A stretch of 64,000 nt of DNA from Cardinalis cardinalis (lineage: Eukaryota; Chordata; Aves; Passeriformes; Cardinalidae). The notes under the pieces were generated by a model. The model saw nothing but the letters and a program-made list of their open reading frames with translations, was not told the origin of the DNA and made no database searches. The translations under genes and the position numbers were made by a program. Shown here in pieces: positions 54,501-64,000 of the stretch. The stretch covers positions 5,342,547-5,406,546 of the forward strand of contig JACDOX010000038.1 in the NCBI GenBank assembly GCA_014549065.1, in the 5' to 3' direction. Every line of letters starts with the position of its first letter. The first letter of the stretch is position 1.

Positions 54501-57500
54501 AATGCAGCAAACTGAGATCCATCCATACATGTTTGGTAAAGCAGAAAAAACCTTTAGAAGCAAAGCAGGGCCCTGTGGTGGGAAAAGCTGAATATTTAGC
54601 TCTGATCACAAGGCTGCAGAAGGTCAAATAATTTGAAACAAGACTCCAAAAAATGGTCCTTGAGCAATGCACAAGAACAAGACAAATCCCAAACTTTGCC
54701 AATTCACCACATGAGGAAATTCTTTCCTATCCCAAACATAGTCAGAGCTTCAGCAGCATGTCTGGGAGCAAATACAATTAGGGCTGATACAGCTTGTTTT
54801 TATCCAGGCGTGACACTGGCNTTCAAAAGATGATATTGGGTTTTAATCTCACCTTTCAACAATTACACAAGGAATCTCCCACGGCCAAAAATTCCAAATA
54901 GTAATTAACCTTCTAGGGCAAAAGCCAGACTTTCCATGTGTTTGATCTAAATTCAGTTATTTTTTAATTTCTAGGAGTGGCTATTTTTCTTCCTGTCACT
55001 ACTTAGTTCACACATATTCAGGACCCTGTGTGGGACCTGAAGATCTCCTGAAGACATGTCAAATTCTAAATAGAGTTCTGGGGTTCAGTGGGGGTGAATG
55101 TATTTAAATTGTGAAAACATGTTGCTCTAAGTGGCAGCACAGCTATGAAGAAATCTTGAATATTAAGTAATTTCACATACAAGGAATGTCTTGTGGTTCT
55201 CAAAGGAGTCAGGTTGTTCTTTTAATTTCCATTCTTGGGGTGGTAGTGGCTGCTCCCTGGCAGGGAGAGCAGCGTGAGGCTGTTACCAGATGGGTCTCCT
55301 GGGGAGTCACTGAGCTTTCAAGGAGTGCAGCTGGAGTTGAGGATATTCAGGCACTACAAAGGATCTGGCCTTTCAAATGCTTTTCACTGTTGCAGGCCAA
55401 AGTAATAAAAAAATTAGGGGGTATCTTGTTTATATATTGATGTTTCCCATGTCCAGGCACTTTATGATACTTACAATGGTCATGTAAACTGCTCCTAATC
55501 TGATTTGGCAAGCTGGTCCAATGATTCCTGCTTCTGATTAAAAGTGTTTCCACACTTGCTGAGTGAAGGCTTAACTCCAGTTAAGCCCTTGCACTGAAGT
55601 GACGAACAGCAGACCCAAGAGATCATTTATAGATTCCAAAACTGATTGTTTAGTCGTAGTTGGCAGAAATCACCTTNGCTGGCAGCAGCCATCTGCTGCT
55701 TACCTCTCTGGATCCACCTCAGAAGACAGATAGCAACTTTCTGGAAGCACTGGTTGTCCCAAGAGTGTAGGAGAAGCAGGCTGGGTCAGAAATTCAGTTT
55801 CCATAGTCATGAGGTGAAAACTGGGCTCAGTTCTACTGAAATAAGCAAAAACAAAAGAAGCAGCCTTCTTCAGTCTTCTTGCAGTTCATCATGTAGCCTG
55901 ACAGCACTGTTCTGTGTAACAGAACTTCTCCCAAACCAAAGCTGCACTAAGGTATAGCTGAAGGGAAACGGTTCAAAATAGCATTTTGAGGTAAAAAGCT
56001 ACAGACACTGCAATAATCCAAAATCTAAATATTAGATGTTCAGCATGAAAAGTGCACTGAGAAATAACACAAAGCCTGACTGAACACTGAAATAAATTAT
56101 TACTGCTGTCAAAATACCTTGCCGCTGTTTTAAGGTGGTTCAGTATCATGACCATGAAACTAATCTAAAACTTTGGGCAGGTAAGTGTGATCAGAGCTAC
56201 AGCTGAATTATTTTACAAAAATTTAAGGTTTAAAGATGTAAACATAAATAAATAAATGCAGATCCTGAACATTAGCTAGTAGATCAAAGCAACATTACCC
56301 TACAATATATTTGTAATATACTTTGACAAGGTTCTTCTCCTTTCCCTTGTTCCATTACGTGAGCTAGTGTATTTTCTAATTAAAAAATAAAAAACTGGAC
56401 TCTGATTAAGTCCTTAGGGAATGAGGAAAAGGGGACATGTGAAAGGGCAAATCTGCTTTCCAACATATTTTATTCCATTCTTGATGCCAAATATCAGTGC
56501 AGAAATACGTAAGTATCTGATTCCTCATCATATTCACTATCTAAACAACAGTTTGGGTGGAAAGGAGAGAGCAGAATGGAGCCTCTGCCTCTTACATGAG
56601 GAGCAACTCCCCTTTATGGAGTTGTCTGGAAGCTGGTAGGAAAGAGATGCCCATGGAAAAACACATCCTCTGGGGATGGCATGGCCAGCAGCAGCATGGA
56701 GAGAGGCAGGAGAGGGGAACACCAACACCTGACAGAGTGCAAGTAATTGCAAGTGTTGCCTCTCAAGTTCTCAAGTGCATCCTGGACCAGCAGCTCCTTA
56801 AAACCAGACATGCTGGAAGAGCCACAGCTCCCTTGCTCTTTTTGCTGCTCTGCCTTCTTGCCAAACTCCCATATATGCTGAGCTCCTGCATTTGATGTCT
56901 TTGCTCATTATCAAATCTGCAGGAGATGGGAGCAAGGGGGAACTTGATGGCAAAAAAGCTGATCACAGCTGTACCAATATGGTCAACATTGGTGATGCTG
57001 AATCTGCTTGTTGCATACTCACTTAGCCTCCTATGAGACCTCTGTGTCACATTTAGGACATTGTCCCATTTCAGCTTAACTTCTTTGTTTTCCTTGTGCA
57101 GACTGGTGGATTTTAAGATCTGGGAACACCGCAAATAGTACCCAAGATCTTTCTGCATCACCGGAGTTCAGACATAGGAGAAATCCTTTCCAAGCTATGG
57201 ATTCTTCCAGTCTTTTTCACTATTCAGAGAGGAATACATACAGAGCTGAATGTTTTATTATATGCTAAAACAGAAAGTATATTAGATACTTAGTTTGTGC
57301 TCTAGGATTCATGAATTTAGTTTTACCCCCATGCTGTCTTTGGAGCCAGCCTGCCTTGTTCCCTCCAAGGCTATGAGCAGCAGTCAGGTCCTGTATGGAA
57401 TCCTGGTCTCTTGCACATCTTTCTTACCTGGGATCATTGGATCCAGGAACTTCAGCCTCCCCAAGGTGCAGAGTCCTTAGATGTTCATTTTTAGTTTAAC

Positions 57501-60500
57501 TATCTGGGAAACAAGCAGGGAGATTCTCAAGGACTTTTAAAAGCCTCTTCCTAAAAACAAAACCAAGTTGCTTAGAAATTACAACAAGGAGGTGTGCAGT
57601 CATGGAAAAGCAGAACACTGAACACACCTTCCTCCCACCAGGTACCAATGCTGCCATCAGGTCCCTGATACTTGCAGGAAACCCAGGAACTCCAAGTCTC
57701 CTACTTGTGCCTCTTAGTCCAAATAGTCCCTGTTCCTTGGTGGAAGCCTTTTCTCTCCAAAACAGCTAGCCTGAGGCACTTCTGCCATTGCCTCTCTCTT
57801 AGGATTTTCCATGTGCCAGTCCTCAAGTGGAAATACTGACAGAGCTATTTTGAGTCAATGACTACCTATTGCTGCCAGGGATTTTGTCAAGGTGGGTGTG
57901 CCTTGATGGGGTGGGCCTTGCTTCAGTGTCTGAGACTGAGCTGGTTTCCTGGTGCCAAAACCCTCAGAGTATTCTCCAGAACAGAAATGAATTCATAGGC
58001 TGCCACTATGTTCTCAAAACCCTTGCTGTCTTTCCAACTTAGGTGATGGAAAATGGAGTTGTTCTCAGAATCTGCCTTTCCTACACAAGGTAGGCAGTAT
58101 AGAAATTGTACCTTACTGGTTTGGGATTTAAAACCCATTCTCTTCTTAGCTGAAACCCTACCAGTTTTCTACATATAATGTGTGAGAGCAGTTTTTGATC
58201 AAAGATGCATTCCCAGTAAATCCCCCTCCATACTTTCTGTGGATACCCAGGGTAGTATGAATCCTCAGTGTGTGTGTACTATAAATACAAAACAGTGGAA
58301 AAAAAACCTGTGAAGGAAAAGTTAGTACTTAGTTTATATTTAGAGCTAGTATTTCATGTAAGCTGTGATGTTACAAAGTCAAGTGTGTGTAGTTTTATAA
58401 AGACATTTCTCCTTGCCCCTTTGTACATAGCTTGACAGAAGCAAGAGAAAGTCTCTGACAAATGCTGATGAAACAAGCTATCTGGTTACAGAGCTGAAAT
58501 ATTTGGAAAGGACACAAGTGAGACAGAATTTATTGCCTTTGCAAAAAGGAGATTTAATTTCTAAACTATCCACACGTGGCAATGAACAACCTTGTCTCTG
58601 CCCTCTGGTGACAGCGTGCAGGCACTGTGCAATTACGATTAAAGCTTTTTATTGTTTTTGTCCCAGATTAGATTAAGTTGGTATTTAAAGATACAATTTT
58701 CTAATTGTGTTGTCACATCAGAACAGAGACGTGGTTGTCTGTGCACTTTTACTGAGGAACAAGAAATCTGAATGCTTTGAGGTAAACATGGCTAGAAACA
58801 CTCCTAATTTCCAGGAAGAGCAGAAGAAGTAATTACAATTCTTCTAGATTATTATTAATTCTTAGTGTTCAGTTTAACTGGGAAAACAATTTTGAATGAG
58901 TTCACACAGCTCCTAAAGACAAGGCAGAGAAGAGAAGGCCACTGCTCTGTGCTTCTAGTGCTGCTTTCAGCAGAGATCCTCTCCCTTCCTGGCCACAGCA
59001 AGGTCAGCATCCTTGCTCTCAAAATCATACCACCTTTGAGGTAAAAATAAATCATACTGACTTACACTAATCTGGAAAAAAATCATACTGCTTATGCTTA
59101 TCATACTGCTTAGCTGTACTCCAGTATTCCAAAGCCGATGGGTCTTAGTGTGAGACAGACCTAAGAAATGCTGTCAGAACAGAGAAAAGATGAGAAGGAA
59201 CTATGCACGAGTATTTCTAGGTATCTAACATTTCCTACTTTTAAGAAAAAGGACCAAAGTTGACAAGAAACAGCTAATAGTCCAAACAATTTCAGAGATA
59301 AGGGTATGAAGGAAAGAAGAGACAAATTANTAAGGAAGTTGAGACAAGGCAAGGCATAAGAGTTTGAAACAGAGAGCACAAAGGAAATATTTTTATCAGT
59401 CCTGTTTAAATCCCTCTTCCTATTCCAAAAAGGAGCAAATGGCTTGAGGATTTCTCTAGCATACCATGTGCCAAGTACGGCCCAAGGCATTCCGAATTCT
59501 GTCTTACAGCACTTACACCCACTTACTGTGGGGATTTTGTATAGGAGGAAGACTTATGATTTGTTTCACAAGTTGTGGACAATGAGCTCCCTGATTTTTT
59601 TTTCCTGTATGGACACAGAAAGTTGCCTAAGAATTGAAAATAATACCTTGGTGCTGTGAAAGCACNTGAAAGAGTGGCAGTCATGTTTCAGTACGTGTTT
59701 ATCAAAGTGAATGAGAGCTCTGCCAGCAGTCACACTGGGGCCATGTAACAAGCCAGCTCATGCTCTTTCTGCAACAAGAGACCAGAGCAGCTATAGGCTT
59801 GCTGCATATGGAACCAGAGGCACCAAAGAGCCTTACATCAAAACAGCTTTGGACGAGAGTAGAGGTTTGCTCTGGCTTGCATGTGCTGTTGTTTTCANTC
59901 TTTTGGGACTGACTGTGATGCTTCCTACACCCAATACTTTCACCCCCCCAAATTGTGCCAAAAGAGCATTATGGCAAGATATCAAATCTAGTGTGTCATG
60001 GGCAGCACCTACACAACCAGCTGGACTCACTGCCTGCTCACCCAGCCTGTGCAGCCACACTGCAATGTCACTGCCCAGATGAAATCACGCTCACAGGTTA
60101 ACTTCAGCTTTACTGGCAGCAAAGCAGTACCCCAAATGTGGAGCTGGCCTGGATGGATACCAGTGCCTTCTGCAGCACAGCCCCTCCAGAAGCCAATTAT
60201 TTCTAATTATGCTGCCTGGCAGATGTGCAGTGTTTTGGCAGAGTTTGGCGCAGTGTTTTATATTGTTTCAGATTGACTGAGAAAAACAAGTGCCACCAGC
60301 TGAGCAGCCACTGAGGCATGTCCACCAGCAAAAGCAATGCTCTCCAATTAGCGAATCAGCCCCAAACTTTCCACCAGGAAGAGGCTGAGCAAGAGCTCCT
60401 GTGCCTGCCCCCACTGGCTGAGCCACAGCGAGGCGGGGGCTGTGCAGGAGGGCAGCTCTAGCAGAGATGCTGGGCTGGGACCAAGGAAATCTCTGCTGCT

Positions 60501-61321
60501 TTCCCTGCCTGCACTACCAGGCCCATCAGTGCCACGATGGGCCCTTCCTTACCCCCAGCACCCTTCACCTTTTATATCTGTGGGAGGAGATCCTCAAGGC
60601 AGACAGTGCCTTTAATATGAGTGCTTCCAACCAAACTGTCTGATAGTGCTTTCAAGGAAACCCAATTTCAAATAGAGCTCCCATGTACTGTTACACAACC
60701 CATTATGATTTACCCAACTTAAAGTGACGGAGAAAAAGACCCTAACACCCATCTTAAAGAGACAAAGGCGTTCCAGGTCCTGTCCTGCAGCTTATAGTCT
60801 AGGCAGAATTGAGTGACCTGCATTTGCAGGAGCAGAGCATGTTTACATGTTTTTTAAATATAAAGAACAAACATTTTGTGGACTATTTCAATGTCATGTT
60901 TCAATCTCTGATTTGGAAAGTGGGTTTGTGCCATTTTTAAATATAAAATATTTGAGTTGTTTATGAGATGTTGAGAGTCATATAACATGCAGAAAATCTA
61001 TCAAGTCCTCATAGAAATTTGGATAAGTGTGGCTCTACAGCTTTTTTTAAAAGGCACTTGAGAACAAGACTTCATAACAAGCATTGCTGAGAATCTGCAA
61101 CTGTCACAAAAGGGAGCGAAAATACATGTACTATTTTAGAAGAGTCTCTCTGACACAAGAAATAAAGTCACAACAGCCTCTTCAGGGTAATATCTCTAAA
61201 AAATCTAACTGGAGAGATGTATTTCATACACAGGCAGAACATTCAGCTTCTCTCCCCTTCCTGGGCTCTGGAAACACTTTCTTTAGACCTGTCTGGGAAT
61301 TTTTCTTCTACTTCTTCAGCT

Positions 61322-61404
61322 TTTATCTGATGACCTTTNATCTGATGACTGCTCACATGCAGTCTTATTCACGTGGTTGGCCACCCTGAGGTTGGCCACC
61401 CCGA
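61322..61404. repeat. Two adjacent short tandem duplications
   Basis: TTTATCTGATGAC at 61322-61334 recurs, with one extra unresolved base, at 61336-61349. Forty bases later a 15-base unit GGTTGGCCACCCTGA (61375-61389) is followed directly by GGTTGGCCACCCCGA (61390-61404). The second pair differs at one position. Confidence 0.8.
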
Positions 61405-62725
61405 GCTCTAACTGGGCCTCTAATTATTTTTTAACAATCTAGTAAAAAGATCTGAGAGAAAAAAAAAAGTGAATTATGAATAAGAACACCAAGAGACTTA
61501 CCACACTTAAGAATATTAATGTCATGGCTCTAATGCATTTGTCCTAATAATCACAAGCATCCTAGTAATGATTCCTCTTCCTCCTTCTCNCCCATCCTCA
61601 TTTAAAAAGCAGTGAAATTAATAGAGCCTATGGTTCCACAAATGTACATTTTCTGTTTCCCAACAATCCTCACCATCCCAGTGATAATCAGTTCCCACCC
61701 TCTGCTTCCACTGCCATATGGATGGGCAAGATGCTGGATCAGCATCAGATAGACTGAGCTATGAGCATGGACCCTCTTGCTGAATCCCTGTCTGGGCTCA
61801 ACGTCTTGATTTAATGAACCTCTTCATAGATCTACTGAGAACATATAATTAACTTTGAGATGCCTAAATTTCTCTCAAACTCCGATGGATTTGGCCAGTG
61901 GGATCAAAATTTAATGGTAGTGTCAAACAGCTACGTGTGCCCACATCCTTTCATCTCCTACTACTACCCCTGCTCACACAGTGGTCGCACTGCTCCTGCA
62001 ACAACTCCTTCTGGGAGGCAAGGAGGACTCGGGGCAAGCTGTGGGCAGGGTGGCAGTGGCAGTCTTCCTTGGGGTACTATTCCCACTTGGTATGCCCTTT
62101 CCTCTCATGCTCTGTGAGTCTCACAGCCCATTTTTGAGTCTCCTGACTTAACTGAGTGTGCTCCAGGTGGCAGACACCTGCACAAACCCCAGCTAACTAC
62201 ACTGCACAAATAAATGCTTCATCCAGAGAAAATAAAGGAGGAAGGAATTATCTCATCATCCTTCCCAGCTATATTAACAGGGTATTTTACAAACACAGCA
62301 TCCCTGGAAATACCCCCAAGCTTCAGGACAATAAAGTAACCTGTGTATGACCTGGAGGCTACACAGCTGCTGACAGGAAGCACCAGGCAGCACCTTGGAT
62401 TGCTCCAAGCTTTTTAAGTGGAAAGCTGTCCTGTTCAGCTTCAGTTAGAGGACTTTCCTCCATGGGAAGAAAATCTCCCTCTTATCCAGGGTGAGAAGGG
62501 TCTATAAAAAACTAGCCATGGAGGCAATCCTCCAGGATGACCTCCACACTCCCTAGGCTGTCTGATTGATACCCCTGCACCTCAATATCTAAGAGACATG
62601 CCCTAGAGTTGTTCAGAGTTTACTCTACTCTTGAGAAAGCAAACCCAACTGCTCCTACTAGAGCACAAAGCTTCCAGCATTTGAGAAGCAATTCAGGAGA
62701 AAGCCTGTTGTATTGCATTCAGTAT

Positions 62726-63046
62726 TGTAGCTGCCCCCCGACACCTTACCTCCCTGGTGGTCTGTCCCACAGGTGACCCCTTCCCGGTGTGATCCCATTG
62801 GCTTCGGTCCTCCTTCCCTGCCCCCCCCATCACCAGGGGCTTAAAACCCCCTGGAGGGGAAGATTCGCCCACTTTGCCTCCTGGGAGGAGAGGGATCAGG
62901 TGGGTCCCTTCTCAATAAACAGACACGTCTCTCCCTGAGGAAAAGAGCGCCTTCCGTCTCCTATCTCGTTCNGTACTATCCGTGTGGGCTGGGTTCATCA
63001 GCAGCCGGGCTCGAACCTTATAAGCCCAAAGAACACGGGTGGTACA
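62726..63046 (+). mobile_element. 5' LTR of an endogenous retrovirus
   Basis: The proposed LTR is 321 bp, starts TGTAGC and ends GGTACA, giving a TGTA/TACA inverted terminus, and ends two bases before a primer binding site. It has a reverse CCAAT box (CCCATTGGC, near 62796), a TATA-like TTAAAA at 62841-62846 and a polyadenylation signal AATAAA at 62914-62919. CpG dinucleotides are frequent compared with the adjacent host DNA, arguing for a recent insertion. The 3' LTR lies beyond the window, so neither the duplication nor LTR divergence can be checked. The left boundary is my best estimate. Confidence 0.8.
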
Positions 63047-63048
63047 GG

Positions 63049-63066
63049 TGGCGCCCAACTGACGTC
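63049..63066 (+). other. Retroviral primer binding site, lysine-tRNA type
   Basis: TGGCGCCCAACTGACGTC lies two bases after the LTR end. The first 11 bases match the complement of the 3' end of lysine tRNA (the Lys-1,2 type), the primer used by many beta-like (class II, ERVK) retroviruses; the last seven do not match. Confidence 0.75.
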
Positions 63067-63808
63067 TCCCACGACGGCCATGGAGCAGCTGGTAATTCCA
63101 CGCGTGGATTACATTAGCTTCTGGACTTCCACCTTCCTCTCTCTTCTCTGTCGCGTTTTGTCGGCGAAGAAGACCAGAGGACAGTATTGGGACCCGCCGA
63201 GCACCGCGGCGGACTGATACCAGTGCGAGAACTCCTTCCACTTGTCCCAGCCAGTCATGTCCCCAAGCGGGGTGAGTCTTCTCCGCGCGTGTTAAGGGGA
63301 CCCCGGGAGGGGCCCTCAGAGGGTGGGGGTGGCCTCCCAGTGCAGGGAAAAAATTCGGCCCTGACGGGGTTTGAGTTTTCCACGTGGCAGCACAAGCAAG
63401 GCGGGTCTGGCGGTCCCTGCACGCTGATTGGAGTTTGCGGGGTTCCAGCGCTGGGTTGCCGCAGCTCGCAGCTCCGTTGCGGGCAGGAATTTGGCAGCGC
63501 AGGCGGTTTTTCGCGGTAAACCCGGCCCTGCGCGTGGGCTGTGGCGTGGCGGCTGCGCGGGCAGCGGCAGAGGGTCGGCAGCCACCTTGGCGGTGGCGCG
63601 GGGCCGNTCCAGCTGCCCACGGGCGTCCACATGGNGGGTTGGTTGCCGGCAGCCGCGGTTCGCCATTTTGAAAAGCCGCGCGGCTCTTACGTAACCGCTT
63701 TCGTCTCTCCCGAAGAAGGGGGGGGGAAGGGCGCCGCCCAGTCTTTCCCCATCGGCTGTGGACTCGGTGTCTGCCGAAGGAGGCAGATTCAGTGCAGCAG
63801 AAAGCAAC
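63067..63808 (+). other. Retroviral leader, CpG-rich, with candidate splice donor
   Basis: About 740 bases separate the primer binding site from gag. The stretch is rich in CpG, including CGCGCG-type clusters, and holds a G-run at about 63718-63726. A GGTGAGT at 63271-63277 fits a major splice donor used for subgenomic env mRNA. An ATG at 63079 opens a short upstream frame of about 45 codons. Packaging signals are expected here but cannot be pinpointed by eye. Confidence 0.6.
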
Positions 63809-64000
63809 ATGGGTGCTAAGCTTTCTGCTGCACAGGGAGGCATTTATACCCTAATTTTAGAAACCTTAAATAGTGGGAACGCTACACTCTCCAAAGCAGT
63901 TTTAAAACGGTTTGTTCGCTGGATATCTTCTCATTTCCCCCAGTTTACCCAGCAGNATATTACCTCTGTCTCTGCCTGGGATAAAATTGGTGCCTTGCTC
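63809..64000 (+). CDS. gag: Retroviral gag, N-terminal part, cut by window edge
   Basis: Sixty-four codons are open from the ATG to the window end, apart from one unresolved base. The protein begins Met-Gly, the usual site for N-myristoylation of retroviral matrix proteins that target the plasma membrane. The following residues are mostly helical, with a segment RFVRWISSHFPQF at about positions 35-47 and SAWDKIGALL at about 55-64; this order (hydrophobic helix, aromatic/proline motif, then Trp, then Ile/Val-Gly) is typical of the beta-retroviral matrix (Gag p10) domain. It lies downstream of a correctly ordered LTR, primer binding site and leader. Whether gag is intact beyond the window is unknown. 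Family assignment to ERVK-like elements is inference from gag and the primer site together. Confidence 0.8.
   Translation, partial: MGAKLSAAQGGIYTLILETLNSGNATLSKAVLKRFVRWISSHFPQFTQQXITSVSAWDKIGALL

Larger units (their letters stand above)
28801..62725. other. Intergenic region upstream of ABTB3
   Basis: No protein-coding gene was recognised between the ABTB3 CpG island and the endogenous retrovirus. Open frames here are short, start at arbitrary positions and show no family resemblance; the longest is a 207-codon frame at 28913-29536. Composition is ordinary CpG-poor vertebrate sequence apart from a small CpG-richer pocket near 35.83-36.01 kb. MIR and CR1 relics, simple repeats, local duplications and one perfect inverted repeat are listed separately. 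Distal enhancers or non-coding RNAs cannot be judged without conservation or expression data. Confidence 0.75.

Noticed and set aside
63316..63843. 175-codon minus-strand frame under the retroviral leader and gag start
   Set aside because: It is antisense to the leader and gag, in CpG-rich sequence; the plus-strand LTR, primer site and gag order explains the region.
1..64000. Search for tRNA, rRNA, CRISPR arrays, operons and phage-like genes
   Set aside because: No cloverleaf with A and B boxes, rRNA segment, regularly spaced repeat array or bacterial-type gene cluster was seen; the window is vertebrate DNA.

Overview
This is vertebrate, almost certainly avian, nuclear DNA. The evidence for a bird is a CR1 LINE 3' end with its short A/T-rich octamer tail, very sparse mobile elements, one dense CpG island on a low-CpG background, and an avian-style short-LTR endogenous retrovirus at the right edge. 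A songbird is plausible, but the sequence alone does not settle the species. Isolated single N bases are scattered through the whole window.

Only one cellular gene is supported: the first coding exon of ABTB3 (formerly BTBD11), on the minus strand at 27172-28126. It lies inside a CpG island of roughly 26.9-28.8 kb. The start codon is fixed by an in-frame stop four codons upstream, and the exon ends at a canonical donor site. A nine-codon upstream ORF overlaps the start codon. A duplicated promoter module (ATGCAAAG plus CCAAT, twice, about 50 bp apart) lies about 0.3 kb upstream.

Positions 1-27171 are the 5' part of ABTB3 intron 1; no further exon could be recognised there. This stretch holds a MIR-like SINE relic (about 3.8 kb), a CR1 3' fragment (about 6.0 kb), a solo LTR with a 5-bp target-site duplication (21618-21946), a CA microsatellite and a perfect 16-bp E-box palindrome (23302-23317).

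Positions 28801-62725 are upstream intergenic DNA with no recognisable protein gene. They carry an eroded CR1 fragment (about 32.8 kb), two MIR-like relics (about 36.3 and 46.4 kb), simple repeats, a few small local duplications and a perfect 25-bp inverted repeat with a 5-bp loop (51450-51504).

From 62726 to the right edge is the 5' end of an endogenous retrovirus on the plus strand: 5' LTR, a lysine-tRNA-type primer binding site, a CpG-rich leader with a candidate splice donor, and the start of gag, open to the window end. Its undecayed CpG content and open gag suggest a fairly recent insertion. I found no CRISPR array, operon, tRNA/rRNA gene or evidence of a novel multi-gene system. The most interesting signals are the perfect hairpin, the overlapping upstream ORF, the duplicated promoter module and the young provirus edge.
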